From Branchiostoma floridae (taxonomy: Eukaryota > Chordata > Leptocardii > Amphioxiformes > Branchiostomatidae): DNA of 64,000 nt. The DNA is taken from assembly GCF_000003815.2 (NCBI RefSeq), contig NC_049979.1:2311971-2375970 (forward strand). Direction: 5' to 3'. The notes beneath the pieces were generated by a model, which saw only the letters and a list, made by a program, of their open reading frames with translations, was not told the origin of the DNA and searched no databases. A program made the translations under genes and the position numbers. Positions 10,688 to 22,787 of the stretch are shown here, piece after piece; positions within the stretch are counted from its first letter, which is position 1, and each line of letters starts with the position of its first letter.

Positions 10688-11074
10688 ATCTATGGCATGG
10701 TATGCCAATGAAGTTCTTTGTTATCGGCTGTCTCCTATATTATAGTAGACCTAAAGCACCTCAACGACACTACTTTATGTACTTTACTGTTATCAGGGTC
10801 AACATCTCTCTCCATCAACAGAACTGTAACATTTTTGATCTTGTCATTACCTATATCCATTGTACAGGCAGGTTCTCCTAATTGATTCAGCACCAACTTG
10901 TCTCGTTTAAATTTACTTTTCTGTTATCCATTCTGTACTTATGTATGTAATGTGGTTTACTATTCTTGTTTTATGCGTATGTTCCTTGAGTAGAAGGCTT
11001 GATATAAGCAATTTGTGCTTTCTTCCTCATACTCTCAAAATATATGTGAATAAAAAAAAATCTATGGCATGGTA
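10688..11074 (+). mobile_element. Retroposon insertion with 15-bp target-site duplication
   Basis: ATCTATGGCATGGTA at 10688-10702 is repeated exactly at 11060-11074. The 357 bp between them end in GTGAATAAAAAAAAA, an A-rich tail with an embedded AATAAA. This is the structure of an LINE-type reverse-transcribed insertion in plus orientation, truncated at its 5' end. No long frame remains. The exact duplication suggests a fairly recent event. Confidence 0.85.
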
Positions 11075-11340
11075 GCCTGGGGTCCAGTCCTGTTAGTTTT
11101 TGCCCGCTTCCAACTATTGTGACCATTGGGAGCGGACAAATCTATTCTAAATAAATATGCAAATTAAGTGTTAATTTGCATAATTTTCACTTTACGATGT
11201 ACAATTTGCTCAAATCCAAATTGTCTTCAGCTTGACTTTGGCTTAGCTTTGTTTTCTTTGGAATCCAAATTGTCTTCAGTCTGAATTGTCTTACAACCTT
11301 TCCTATTGGACATCTGAAATTGTCTTCATTCATAGTTAGA

Positions 11341-11470
11341 GTATAAAGACCTGTTTCTTCCAGATCTCTTCAGTGTCACTGACTAAGGATAGTGGATTCT
11401 ATCCGAAACGTCTGACCGTTTCAAAACCATATCCAGTCGCTTGAGTAACTATTTTTGGCGATGTATATCT
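11341..11470 (+). mobile_element. Retroelement terminus with hammerhead-like boxes, copy a
   Basis: Order: TATAAAG, about 30 bases, GTGTCACTGACTA, a stem (GGATAG...CTATCC), GAAACGTCTGACCGTTTC, then CATATCCAGTCGCTTGAGTAAC. The same order occurs at 45.1 kb and 56.6 kb. The box CTGACTA deviates by one base from the hammerhead CUGANGA; GAAAC is intact at 11405-11409. Assignment to a Penelope-like element is a hypothesis. Confidence 0.45.
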
Positions 11471-11793
11471 CTGTCTAAGCTACATACATACCAAAGCAAA
11501 TAGCATCCAAATGTGTCGTTCCCTTGTTCAGTTATCCTCCTTAGATGATTTTGACAAAATCGCCCCTGCAGTTCCAAAGCAACCTACTGGGGTACACCAC
11601 GTATTCCTTACGCCGCAAGCTATCTGTCACCGTAGCACATTCAGGTCAAAAGATACAAAAAAACGGAATTCCAGCTGCAGTACCAAAGTCACATTCCAGG
11701 GGGCCCAAAGTTAACCTTGATCTTTGTCTTGCTAACACCAACCCACATACCGAATACCATCGTAACCCATTCATAAAAATCCTGAAACACAAA

Positions 11794-11814
11794 CAGACAG
11801 ACAGACAGACAGAC
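11794..11814. repeat. (CAGA)n microsatellite
   Basis: Five units of CAGA, ending in CAGACGGACA. Confidence 0.9.
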
Positions 11815-12123
11815 GGACACAACCAAAGAGATGGAAGAGAACACTTCAGACGGCACCGTACCTCTGCTTGGAGCTGAGGCGGTATGCGATGTTATTTGCT
11901 GTACCATTAGGGTTCGGATGGAAGACAACACTTCATGCGTGTGGAAAGTAAAGTTTGCAGCAAACACGGAAGGTGTTAGCGGATTTACTGACCAAACCTT
12001 CCGCTCAATCTTACAAACACTTTTGTTATTTCAGGGCGAATTCGGGCCTATCTTTAGAATCCGACCACTTGAGAATCTCTGCCTCCAATCAGATATTCGA
12101 TCTTGAAATCGTGATGGTCCAGT

Positions 12124-12870
12124 TATACCCCCCTCACATTAGGCGAAAATCGATCGGACGACGAGTCTGCGAGCTCTAGATTACGAGGAGGAATGACCTN
12201 NNNNNNNNNNNNNNNNNNNNNNNNNNNNNNNNNNNNNNNNNNNNNNNNNNNNNNNNNNNNNNNNNNNNNNNNNNNNNNNNNNNNNNNNNNNNNNNNNNNN
12301 NNNNNNNNNNNNNNNNNNNNNNNNNNNNNNNNNNNNNNNNNNNNNNNNNNNNNNNNNNNNNNNNNNNNNNNNNNNNNNNNNNNNNNNNNNNNNNNNNNNN
12401 NNNNNNNNNNNNNNNNNNNNNNNNNNNNNNNNNNNNNNNNNNNNNNNNNNNNNNNNNNNNNNNNNNNNNNNNNNNNNNNNNNNNNNNNNNNNNNNNNNNN
12501 NNNNNNNNNNNNNNNNNNNNNNNNNNNNNNNNNNNNNNNNNNNNNNNNNNNNNNNNNNNNNNNNNNNNNNNNNNNNNNNNNNNNNNNNNNNNNNNNNNNN
12601 NNNNNNNNNNNNNNNNNNNNNNNNNNNNNNNNNNNNNNNNNNNNNNNNNNNNNNNNNNNNNNNNNNNNNNNNNNNNNNNNNNNNNNNNNNNNNNNNNNNN
12701 NNNNNNNNNNNNNNNNNNNNNNNNNNNNNNNNNNNNNNNNNNNNNNNNNNNNNNNNNNNNNNNNNNNNNNNNNNCATTTCTTCGTCGGCATTATGGTCAT
12801 GCCTCCTCGTAATTTAGAGCTCGCAGACTCGTCGTCCGATCGATTTTCGCCTAATGTGAGGGGGGTATAA
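12124..12870. mobile_element. Foldback MITE family 2 copy with an internal gap
   Basis: The left arm (TATACCCCCCTCACATTAGG, GGCGAAAATCGATCGG, then GCGAGCTCTAGATTACGAGG) and the right arm (CCTCGTAATTTAGAGCTCGC ... CCTAATGTGAGGGGGGTATA) are near-perfect inverted repeats of about 75 bp. Positions 12200-12774 are 575 N. The relatives at 56075-56277 and 55074-55249 lack such a gap, so the true centre may be short. The terminal part GGCGAAAATCGATCGGACGACGA is also used by MITE family 1. Confidence 0.85.
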
Positions 12871-13319
12871 ACGATCAATCCTTCAATCGTAACAATTGCT
12901 TGTAGATTAAATACGTGGAATTTCATACGACCGATTTTCACAAGAATGAATTTTCGTAATGTTGAACGTTCAGCAAAGCATGTTGTGTAAAACACGATAT
13001 TCCTGTACAGTCACTATCTCCCGTTTAGGCACCTGTCATAAACTCGCACGAGGTTCCTCGTTATGTTTGGAACACTCGTTAATAGGTTCAGGACTTACAA
13101 TTTGTTTTCCTGTGTTGACAGAACTAATGCAGCCTTCTTGGCATGCAATAGAACGCGTTCTTTATTATTCTTGTTTTTAAACACTTGTATACAAAGTCTG
13201 ACGTCACTTCTATGTTGTCCATATTTACGAAGTTCTTAAATCTCCTTTCCCCCTAATCCTCTGTACACGCTTTTTACCCATACGACACACCTCTAACACG
13301 CTCTGGTGAAAATGACTAC
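12871..13319. other. Gene-free stretch
   Basis: No gene, RNA or repeat recognised. AT-rich single-copy-looking sequence. Confidence 0.3.
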
Positions 13320-13767
13320 GACTTCTCTAGGGCTGGGTATCGGTACAGCGTATCGGTACAAAACCGGTTTTTCGTATTGGACCAGTCCAGAAAAACCGGA
13401 CATGAAAAAATTAGGTGGACCGGATGTTGGACCTATTCTATTGGAAAATTAACAGATTATTTGATCAGGCATTCACGCGTTTTGGCGCTTGCAGGTGGAA
13501 GAAAATAGCAAGAGTGAAGTGGAGTAGAGTTTATAGTTATTTCTACCAAGTTTTACAGTCAATCGTACAGGTGCAGTTAGCGTTATAGGATTTTAAAATA
13601 CCAGTGTAAGTCTAATACTCCACCAAACGGATTTCTTTGTAGTGAAATGGATCATTGGTATGGGTCATACTACATCAGGTTCGGACCTGGACCTGGACCT
13701 GATCCTCTGGACCTGAACCGGACCTGGACCTGAATTTTCTGTACCGGTACCCAGCCCTAGTCTTCTC
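13320..13767. mobile_element. hAT-like MITE copy 1 with 8-bp target duplication
   Basis: The element proper is 13328-13759, beginning TAGGGCTGGGTATCGGTAC and ending GTACCGGTACCCAGCCCTA. Flanking octamers GACTTCTC (13320-13327) and GTCTTCTC (13760-13767) agree at 7 of 8. An 8-bp duplication and a TAGGGCTGGG-type end are characteristic of hAT transposons. The interior holds GGACCTGGACCTGATCC-type short repeats. No transposase. The sister copy is at 36823-37259. Confidence 0.88.
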
Positions 13768-14562
13768 TTTTTCTGTACAGAATATAAGAGGTGAGCCTCG
13801 CGACAGTTGCCACGACTGGATGTAGGGATGGCTGAGATATGCAAGCTTTATTGACACGACAGAAAGCACAGTGATTTTTGTATGGACAAATATAAAGTAA
13901 AAAAAGTGGCTACAGATAAATCCTAAAACTCTACTAAATCTTAAAACTCTACTATAACTAAATAAGATAAGAAAACCTCCATACAATCAGGTGGGGCTAA
14001 ACATGAGTGTAACTATCTTTTCTAATCACAAAGCAACCCTTTGTGTATTTACCCATCTTAGCATCATGAGTCAAATCTACTTCTGGTATCGAGTATCGTA
14101 AAATCTGTGGTGTTTAGAGTATAGACATAGGAATGTGAATAACCCACTGCGTAACATAACATACATAGGACACTTCATGACGAGATGAAATTGTATAAAG
14201 GCCCACCTCCGTGTTTGTGTTTAGGACTCATCAATTGCTCCGTCTGACAGATAGGCGTGACCGATACGTGAGGAAACAGAGTTATCTTTATCTGTACGTG
14301 ATATGGCCGTTTGGTGTATCAAACACACTCGCAAACACACAGGTTGCACGCACTCGTTATTTTGCATGGAACGACCTAACCCTTAAACCTCACAGTTTTC
14401 ACGCAAACAAAACGTTAGCTAGCCAAGGGGTTAATTCATATACTGCACTTGGTGGCCCATTCCAAGATTTGATATAAATGAAGAGAAATTGAACTCCTGC
14501 ATCTTGACTTGGCATAAGCAGCTCTACGTATGACCTGTAATATTGACTGTATCTGGTAGTGG
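13768..14562. other. Gene-free stretch
   Basis: No supported gene. The 14211-14477 frame starts at a non-ATG codon and has no recognisable domain. Confidence 0.3.
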
Positions 14563-14680
14563 CTACTCGCAGAGGTTGAATCGCGCAGATATAGAGTAGT
14601 CGGAAAAAAAGGAAGAGCGCCCGTGTAATTTTTCCGACTACTACTATATCCGCGCGATTCAACCTCTGCTTGGAGAGTAG
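14563..14680. mobile_element. MITE family 5 copy (CTCTCCAAGCAGAGGTT termini)
   Basis: CTACTCGCAGAGGTTGAATCGCGC at the left is mirrored by GCGCGATTCAACCTCTGC and TTGGAGAGTAG at the right. Inside, AGTAGTCGGAAAAA pairs with TTTTTCCGACTACTACT. The 118-bp element is almost entirely a hairpin. Relatives: 37332-37463, 41691-41904 and 55452-55676. Confidence 0.85.
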
Positions 14681-15247
14681 AAGTGGCATGCTTGTGAGCT
14701 AGTATTAGGCACGTGCCGTCCATATCTGCTAGATGGAGCATTTCTGTGTTGGGAACCCTGTCTCTCCATAGGAGATACCAATAACTTTGCGCAGGCAGCG
14801 TAAGTAAAATCTGTCCAGTGCTTTCGGCTGAATTTTAACATCAAATACATTAGGCACCTCCAGTATCATCCACGCTCTTCACATTTTTGTCCCGTCCTTC
14901 CACTAACAGCGTTATCTCTGCATCCAGGAAACCGAGCTGGGGCTGAATGGACGTGTTGATGCAACGTTTGTGGGTTCTTCTTTTGTTCCTTTTGATCTGA
15001 GTCATCGCGTTTACTCAAGATAAGATAAGATGCACGACTTGACAAGTCTTGAGAGTATTGCCGTGTACGTCTTGGATGTCGATCTGTGCGGAAGGAAATC
15101 ATTTAAGGAGGTCTCATCAGAAGGCAAAGAAAAACCCCTTTGTGTATTTCATTTTCTTCACTTTTTCACTTAATTCGAAAGTTCAAAAGTGTTGTTGAAT
15201 AAAGAGACTCTTTTTTACATGTCGCTGGGTGCTGCGGCATCCTCGTG
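14681..15247. other. Gene-free stretch
   Basis: No gene recognised. A block ACATGTCGCTGGGTGCTGCGGC at 15218-15239 is repeated at 15501-15522 on the far side of the 28-bp minisatellite. Confidence 0.35.
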
Positions 15248-15497
15248 GGAAGGCCTGGTGGAGGCTACCCCCCGTAGGAAGGCCTGGTGGAGGCTACTCC
15301 CGTAGGAAAGCCTGGTGGAGGCTACTCCCGTAGGAAGGCCTGGTGGAGGCTACCCCCGTAGGAAGGCCTGGTGGAGGCTACTCCCGTAGGAAGGCCTGGT
15401 GGAGGCTACCCCCGTAGGAAGGCCTGGTGGAGGCTACCCCCGTAGGAAGGCCTGGTGGAGGCTACCCCCGTAGGAAGGCCTGGTGGAGGCTACCCCC
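15248..15497. repeat. 28-bp minisatellite, about 9 copies
   Basis: The unit GGAAGGCCTGGTGGAGGCTA plus CCCCCGTA is repeated with small length changes in the C run. The array sits between two copies of a 22-bp direct repeat (15218-15239 and 15501-15522). Confidence 0.95.
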
Positions 15498-15912
15498 TGT
15501 ACATGTCCCTGGGTGCTGCGGCGCCTGAGCCGGAACCCGGGTCATCACAAGGGCAGAGGCAGCTGGCGTGCTCTCAGGGTTTACGTTCATGTGTACTTCC
15601 GTACGTTTGGGGACTTTGATCAGTTCTTGTCATATACGTATATAGCCGACCATGGGCCCTCCCAACCTTCTCCTTCTAGCCCAGGAGCGGCAGAACCCAG
15701 GGGGTGTCTCACTGGACTGTGGTACCGCGTCGGTGGCGGCACTGCGTTCTAAATCGGATTGATATAACCCTTGACATTATTACTCGAATATCATGCAAAA
15801 AGTAGGAGTGTGACTCAAAGGACAGCTTAACACACAAACATAAAAGATTCGCTTTTATCGATGAAATCCTTTTAGTGATCTGTCAAATCGTTCGGTCCTA
15901 GCGACAGTACTA
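15498..15912. other. Gene-free stretch
   Basis: The 15483-15752 frame starts inside the minisatellite and is not supported as a gene. Nothing else recognised. Confidence 0.3.
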
Positions 15913-18900
15913 GTTGACCAAAGCAAGGGTTCTACACCTGTCTAACTCATAACGCAAGACAGGTAGCAGATATGGGACCAGAGTATTGACCAAAGCAAGG
16001 GTTATTCACCTGTCTAACTCATAACGCAAACAGGTAGCAGATATGGGTCCAGAGTGTTGACCAAAGGTTCTCACTTGTCTAACTCATAACGCAAGACAGG
16101 TAGCAGATATGGGTCCAGAGTGTTGACCAACGGTTCTCACCTGTCTAACTCATAACGCAAGACAGGTAGCAGATATGGGACCGGAGTGTTGACCAAAAGG
16201 GTCTTCACCTGTCTAACTCATAACGCAAGACAGGTAGCAGATATGGGACCAGAGTGTTGACCAAAGGGTCTTCACCTGTCTAACTCATAACGCAAGACAG
16301 GTAGCAGATATGGGACCAGAGTGTTGACCAAAGGGTCTTCACCTGTCTAACTCATAACGCAAGACAGGTAGCAGATATGGGACCAGAGTGTTGACCAAAG
16401 GGTCTTCACCTGTCTAACTCATAACACAAGACGGGTAGCAGATATGGGACCAGAGTGTTGACCAAAGCAAAGGTTCTCACCTGTCTAACTCATAACGCAA
16501 GACAGGTAGCAGATATGGGACCACAGTGTTGACCAAAGGTTCTTCACCCGTCTAACTCATAACGCAAGACAGGTAGCAGATATGGGACCAGAGTGTTGAC
16601 CAAAGGTCCTTCACCTGTCTAACTCATAACGCAAGACAGGTAGCAGATATGGGACCGGAGTGTTGACCAAAGGTTCTCACCTGTCTAACTCATAACGCAA
16701 GACAGGTAGCAGGTATGGGACCAGAGTGTTGACCAAAGCACCTGTCTAACTCATAACGCAAGACAGGTAGCAGATATGGGACCAGAGTGTTGACCAAAGG
16801 GTCTTCACCTGTCTAACTCATAACGCAAGACAGGTAGCAGGTATGGGACCACAATGTTGACCAAAGGTCCTTCACCTGTCTAACTCATAACGCAAGACAG
16901 GTAGCAGATATGGGACCAGAGTGTTGACCAAAGCACCTGTCTAACTCATAACGCAAGACAGGTAGCAGATATGGGACCAGAGTGTTGACCAAAGGGTCTT
17001 CACCTGTCTAACTCATAACGCAAACAGGTAGCAGATATGGGTCCAGAGTGTTGACCAAAGGTTCTCACTTGTCTAACTCATAACGCAAGACAGGTAGCAG
17101 ATATGGGTCCAGAGTGTTGACCAACGGTTCTCACCTGTCTAACTCATAACGCAAGACAGGTAGCAGATATGGGACCGGAGTGTTGACCAAAAGGGTCTTC
17201 ACCTGTCTAACTCATAACGCAAGACAGGTAGCAGATATGGGACCAGAGTGTTGACCAAAGGGTCTTCACCTGTCTAACTCATAACGCAAGACAGGTAGCA
17301 GATATGGGACCAGAGTGTTGACCAAAGGGTCTTCACCTGTCTAACTCATAACGCAAGACAGGTAGCAGATATGGGACCAGAGTGTTGACCAAAGGTTCTC
17401 ACCTGTCTAACTCATAACGCAAGACAGGTAGCAGATATGGGACCACAATGTTGACCAAAGGTTATTCACCTGTCTAACTCATAACGCAAGACAGGTAGCA
17501 GATATGGGACCAGAGTGTTGACCAGAGCAAAGATTCTTTACCTGTCTAACTCATAACGCAAGACAGGTAGCAGGTATGGGACCAGAGTGTTGACCAAAGG
17601 TTCTTCACCTGTCTAACTCGTAACGCAAGACAGGTAGCAGATATGGGACCAGAGTGTTGACCAAAGGTTCTCACCTGTCTAACTCATAACGCAAGACAGG
17701 TAGCAGATATGGGACCAGAGTGTTGACCAAAGGTTCTCACCTGTCTAACTCATAACGCAAGACAGGTAGCAGATATGGGACCATAGTGTTGACCAAAGGG
17801 TCTCACCTGTCTAACTCATAACGCAGGACAGGTAGCAGATATGGGACCAGAGTGTTGACCAGAGCAAAGATTCTTTACCTGTCTAACTCATAACTCAAGA
17901 CAGGTAGCAGGTATGGGACCAGAGGGTTGACCAAAGGTTCTTACTTGTCTAACTCATAACGCAAGACAGGTAGCAGATATGGGACCAGAGTGTTGACCAA
18001 AGGGTCTTCACCTGTCTAACTCATAACGCAAGACAGGTAGCAGGTATGGGACCAGAGAGTTGACCAAAGCAAAGGGTCTTCACCTGTCTAACTCATAACG
18101 CAAGACAGGTAGCAGGTATGGGACCAGAGTGTTGACCAAAGCACCTGTCTAACTCATAACGCAAGACAGGTAGCAGATATGGGACCAGAGTGTTGACCAA
18201 AGGTTCTCACTTGTCTAACTCATAACGCAAGACAGGTAGCAGATATGGGACCACAGTGTTGACCAAAGGGTCTTCACCTGTCTAACTCATAACGCAAGAC
18301 AGGTAGCAGGTATGGGACCAAAGTGTTGACCAAAGGGTCTTCACCTGTCTAACTCATAACGCAAGACAGGTAGCAGGTATGGGACCAGAGAGTTGACCAA
18401 AGCAAAGGGTCTCACCTGTCTAACGCATAACGCAAGACAGGTAGCAGATACGGGACCGGAGTGTTGACCAAAGGTTCTTCACCTGTCTAACTCATAACAC
18501 AAGACAGGTAGCAGATATGGGACCAGAGTGTTGACCAAAGGGTCTTCACCTGTCTAACTCATAACACAAGACAGGTAGCAGATATGGGACCAGAGTGTTG
18601 ACCAAAGCAAAGGTTCTCACCTGTCTAACTCATAACGCAAGACAGGTAGGACATATGGGACCAGAGTGTTGACCAAAGGTTCTTCACCTGTCTAACGCAT
18701 AACGCAAGACAGGTAGCAGATATGGGACCAGAGTGTTGACCAAAGGGTCTTCACCTGTCTAACTCATAACGCAAGACAGGTAGCAGGTATGGGACCACAA
18801 TGTTGACCAAAGGTTATTCACCTGTCTAACTCATAACGCAAGACAGGTAGCAGGTATGGGACCAGAGTGTTGACCAAAGGGTCTCACCTGTCTAACTCAT

Positions 18901-19636
18901 AACGCAAGACAGGTAGCAGATATGGGACCACAATGTTGACCAAAGGTTATTCACCTGTCTAACTCATAACGCAAGACAGGTAGCAGATATGGGACCAGAG
19001 TGTTGACCAAAGGTTCTCACCTGTCTAACTCATAACGCAAGACAGGTAGCAGATATGGGACCACAATGTTGACCAAAGGTTATTCACCTGTCTAACTCAT
19101 AACGCAAGACAGGTAGCAGATATGGGACCAGAGTGTTGACCAGAGCAAAGATTCTTTACCTGTCTAACTCATAACGCAAGACAGGTAGCAGGTATGGGAC
19201 CAGAGTGTTGACCAAAGGTTCTTCACCTGTCTAACTCGTAACGCAAGACAGGTAGCAGATATGGGACCAGAGTGTTGACCAAAGGTTCTCACCTGTCTAA
19301 CTCATAACGCAAGACAGGTAGCAGATATGGGACCAGAGTGTTGACCAAAGGTTCTCACCTGTCTAACTCATAACGCAAGACAGGTAGCAGATATGGGACC
19401 ATAGTGTTGACCAAAGGTTCTACACCTGTCTAACTCATAACGCATGACAGGTAGCAGGTATGGGACCAGAGTGTTGACCAAAGATTCTTCACCTGTCTAA
19501 CGCATAACGTATGACAGGTAGCAGGTATGGGACCAGAGTGTTGACCAAAGGTTCTTCACCTATCTAACTCATAACGCAAGACAGGTAGCAGATATGGGAC
19601 CAGAGTGTTGACCAACGCAAAGGTTATTCACCCGTC
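15913..19636. repeat. 67-bp hairpin satellite, about 55 copies
   Basis: The consensus order is TTGACCAAAGG(G)TCTTC, ACCTGTCTAACTCATAACGC, AAGACAGGTAGCAGATATGG, GACCAGAGTG. Each unit contains a 7-bp inverted repeat, ACCTGTC and GACAGGT, separated by about 15 bases, so every unit can form a hairpin. Length varies in the linker after TTGACCAA (CAAAGG, GGTCTT, GGTTC, GCA variants). Higher-order duplication is visible. A rare variant lacking GA before CAGG occurs at 16021 and again at 17015 within matching surroundings (offset 994 bp). The block with ACCAGAGCAAAGATTCTTTACC is repeated at 17521 and 19139 (offset 1618 bp) with shared private variants. No frame stays open through it. Confidence 0.97.
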
Positions 19637-20117
19637 TGTGCGAGAACAATGCCCGCCGTGTGCGGACTTTAACCCGTGTAAAGCGGCTTGTTTGTGTTGG
19701 AGTTATGCTGGAGTGCCTGTTGTGTGGTGGGAAAGATTACCGGGATTTCCGTACAAGTTTTACATCTTCTAAAGTCCAGTTAGTAGGATTGGCTTGCTTT
19801 AAAACGGTTTCCCTGGTTACACTCATCAGATTCACATGTTTAAAGCCGCGGCAAACGTTGACTCATGCAGGCATCTCTACAAAATGTACTACTTGCTGAG
19901 GAAGACCTTATGTTTTGTTTAACGTCCTAAATTGGAAATCTTAAATCCATAAGAATAGGACTGACCTAAAAGCTGTTCGACAACGGAACACTATAGAGTT
20001 TGCGTGAGTGTTTAAAGTTATGTGCAACGCAGATGGATGAAAAGCATCTCTTAAAATGAAGACAGGACTAGATCATGTAAAAAAAGAAGTCAGTGTTGCC
20101 CTAGTTTCAGGATGATC

Positions 20118-20118
<1 letters not shown>
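19637..20118. other. Gene-free stretch
   Basis: No gene supported. The frame at 19660-19899 has no ATG start in good context and no recognisable domain. Confidence 0.3.
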
Positions 20119-20151
<33 letters not shown>

Positions 20152-20215
20152 TGGTTTATTTGTCAGAACGGCGTGGCAGCCAAAGGCTGAATTGTGCCCT
20201 CTTTACATAGCAAAT
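20119..20215 (-). mobile_element. Non-LTR 3' tail with (TTGA)n
   Basis: On the minus strand, GGCACAATTCAGCCTTTGGC, then CCACGCC... AATAAACCATTTGATTGATT and eight TTGA units. A 3' end with a short tandem repeat and no poly(A) is typical of CR1/L2-like retrotransposons. Related CAATTCAGCC blocks are near 27160 and 54930. The 5' extent to the right is undetermined. Confidence 0.6.
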
Positions 20216-21701
20216 GACGTATTACAATACACCATCTCGTGCGTCACATATTGTTACACAACATCATACATTTAAAACAGATTTTCCGATTGTTGTAGTC
20301 CTGAACCAAGTAAAATTGATGACCATTCATTTAAAAACATTGGAAAGACACCAGCAGATAATAGAAATTTCAGATATCAACCTCGGGTTTTACATTTCAA
20401 CATATTTATGAACACACGTCGACAAATCAAAATGTAATTATGATATTTTATGATATTTACTGTTTGCAGCGTGTAAATATGTATAAGATAACGTCAAGGT
20501 TTTACAAACTGTATAATAAACGGCGGTTAAACATTACCTGGTGATATATGCATGTGATTAGAACTTTAGAGGGTGTTACGAGGGTCCATTTATTGACTAA
20601 TGAAATTGACATGACATTAGTTTTGTTAAATAGACGTTTTTATAATATGAAGTTTGTATTTCTCAACCGAACATTTATACCTACTGAGATATTGAACTCT
20701 AGACTTTGAGTTAGACTTTTTCGCCTAATTTGGATGCTTCTTCAGTCTTCAACTAAGATAAAAGATAACATTACGCTATATGTTAAAAAATACCGTCACT
20801 CGATTGAAACATTATATCAAAACGTACGCTAGCCCTTACTGTTTTACTCTATATATTTATTTTGTACTTTGTGTAATATAGTTGCTGCCATACATTAACG
20901 GCACCGCTGGACAGATCATAGTGAATTTGTATATATATAACAGAAAACATGTACAAATGGATGTACAGGTACATACACTGACAGTTGAATTACAGCAAAA
21001 GAAAACAGGTAACATTGGTGTTGAGGATTAAAAAAATACAGGTAAAAACACCAGTTGAAATGCAACACATATCAGTGTATGCATATTGATGTATGTATGT
21101 ATCAATGATGAAAATGTTTTGCTCCCTTAAGTATTGCTGGGTTATGGCAAGAATTTGAGTGCTGATAATATCTCTCTCCGTGCCTGCTGCACGTATCAAA
21201 CGTATTAAAGAGCACGTTTTCCGTCCGTTAGTATCATATCAAACTTCGCCAAACTCCATCCCGGCACGTACAGGCAAACACGCAGGGCAAATATTTGTCG
21301 GCGGGGCCCTCATGTTGTGAGTATGTGCGCGCGATCCGGCCCCGATACGGCGCGGCGTCCTGACGACAAGGCGGGCGTGACGGACATGTTTGTTGTACTG
21401 TTTGCTACTATGTGGCAATATGTCTCCATCTACTTGACGGGATTGCCACACGCGGGATTAGGCGATGATGGGATGATCTAAAAATAACGAGAAAATCATT
21501 ATACTTGTGGAAACACGGACAATAGAGGGTGTGGATATATCTGCGCTATCTGTCATTCAATACAATTATGGTTTGGGATATAACGTTAGACTATTTGAAT
21601 AGTTAAGTCCGAACCTTCTAGGTAATACCAAGCCGCCAAGTACATGTACATGTAAGCTGCCGCCACACCCGTTAATTTGGCGTTCTAGCGTCTGTTACAA
21701 T
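20216..21701. other. Gene-free, AT-rich stretch
   Basis: A weak retroposon-tail block (TACTTTGTGTAATATAGTTG) is at about 20868-20890. A GC-rich patch lies at 21240-21460 with no supported gene. Confidence 0.3.
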
Positions 21702-21904
21702 GTTAGGCCCCGGTCCCAATTCCCAACACGGGGCCCGGCCGGGTGACTTTTGGAAACGAAAAATATGACAAGAAAGGCAGCAAAACACACAGAGCTTGAA
21801 AAAGACAGCCGGGAGCATAAATTGGTGTTAAATAGTTTCATTTTTGTGTCCGCAAACATATGCATCCCGGACGGGCCCCGTTTCTGAAAAAACCTAAGCC
21901 TTAG
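21702..21904. mobile_element. MITE family 6 copy
   Basis: TTAGGCCCCGGTCCCAATTC with GGGGCCCGGCCGGGTG at the left and CCCGGACGGGCCCCG then CCTAAGCCTTAG at the right form the inverted ends. About 203 bp, non-coding. Confidence 0.75.
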
Positions 21905-22787
21905 AAATGCCACTATCATTTGTCGATGCCATGGTAGGGCAATACGATTGATCTGCATCTCATTTGTCAGAAATAGAAATGAAAATCACGAAACGAGATG
22001 AACCATTTCGCCGTGCTTCTTACTAGAACGTGCACCACTATAGAGATACTATATCTACACTAACGCAGTATTCTGGGTGTGGCCCTGTCACACATATCCA
22101 GGCCATGGTTGGCAGATAATCCTCTGTCACACATATAGTCACACACCGCGGAGGATGGAGGGAGCTAGTTCGTGGCCTATGTCCAAGGATGGGCAGTAGT
22201 AGGCTTAATAAGTAAGTACAAACAAAGTAGTCCATGGCCTCCCAACATTCTCCAGACCATGGTTGAGAGTTAGTCGTGAGCAAGGTCGTCTGTGGTTGAG
22301 AGTTGGTCGGCGAGATAATGCCTCCTACTAGTAGACTTTTATCTGTGCCAGCCGGCCATAAATCTATGGAAAATCAGGGCCCAGAATGTCTGCTTGGATG
22401 TCATCAGAGGAGCAAATTGGGGCTAGTATATAAATGGATTCCAGGCTACTCCCAACCCAACGCCGACCTCGGTTAGGGAGTGGTCGGGAACAAGTCGTGG
22501 GAATGTCCTGGCCGTGTGACGGTGTGTGTAATTTGTCAGGTTTTCCGTGTCTTTGTTGGGGGAATTCTGACCACCACACTGACACGCCATCAGTGACAAG
22601 TGTGACAGGTTGTGGTCGCTGCGGTTCCGAACAGCTAAACATGGGCTCAGTGTGACGTCATCCACATACTAGAAGAGCTAGGTACAGCAGGCAGCGCAAG
22701 GACCGATGGGACTGGACGTCCAGATATCCAAGCAGGTACATGAGTCATGCTTACGTTCTCTACTACATTTCGTCCATTTTGTAACGG
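21905..22787. other. Gene-free stretch
   Basis: Locally repeated blocks of the CAGGCCATGG and TTGAGAGTTAGTCG type are scattered at 22080-22310. No coding exon is supported. Confidence 0.3.

Noticed and set aside
12181-12995. Frames of about 200-290 codons across 12181-12995
   Set aside because: They consist almost wholly of the 575-N gap.
15913-19636. A CRISPR-like regular repeat-spacer array with hairpin repeats
   Set aside because: The sequence is eukaryotic. The linkers between hairpins are themselves repeated with few variants, not unique spacers, and no cas-type gene is present. It is a satellite.
22434-22655. Frames on both strands at 22.4-22.6 kb as possible exons
   Set aside because: Both strands are equally open and no start, splice signal or domain supports either.
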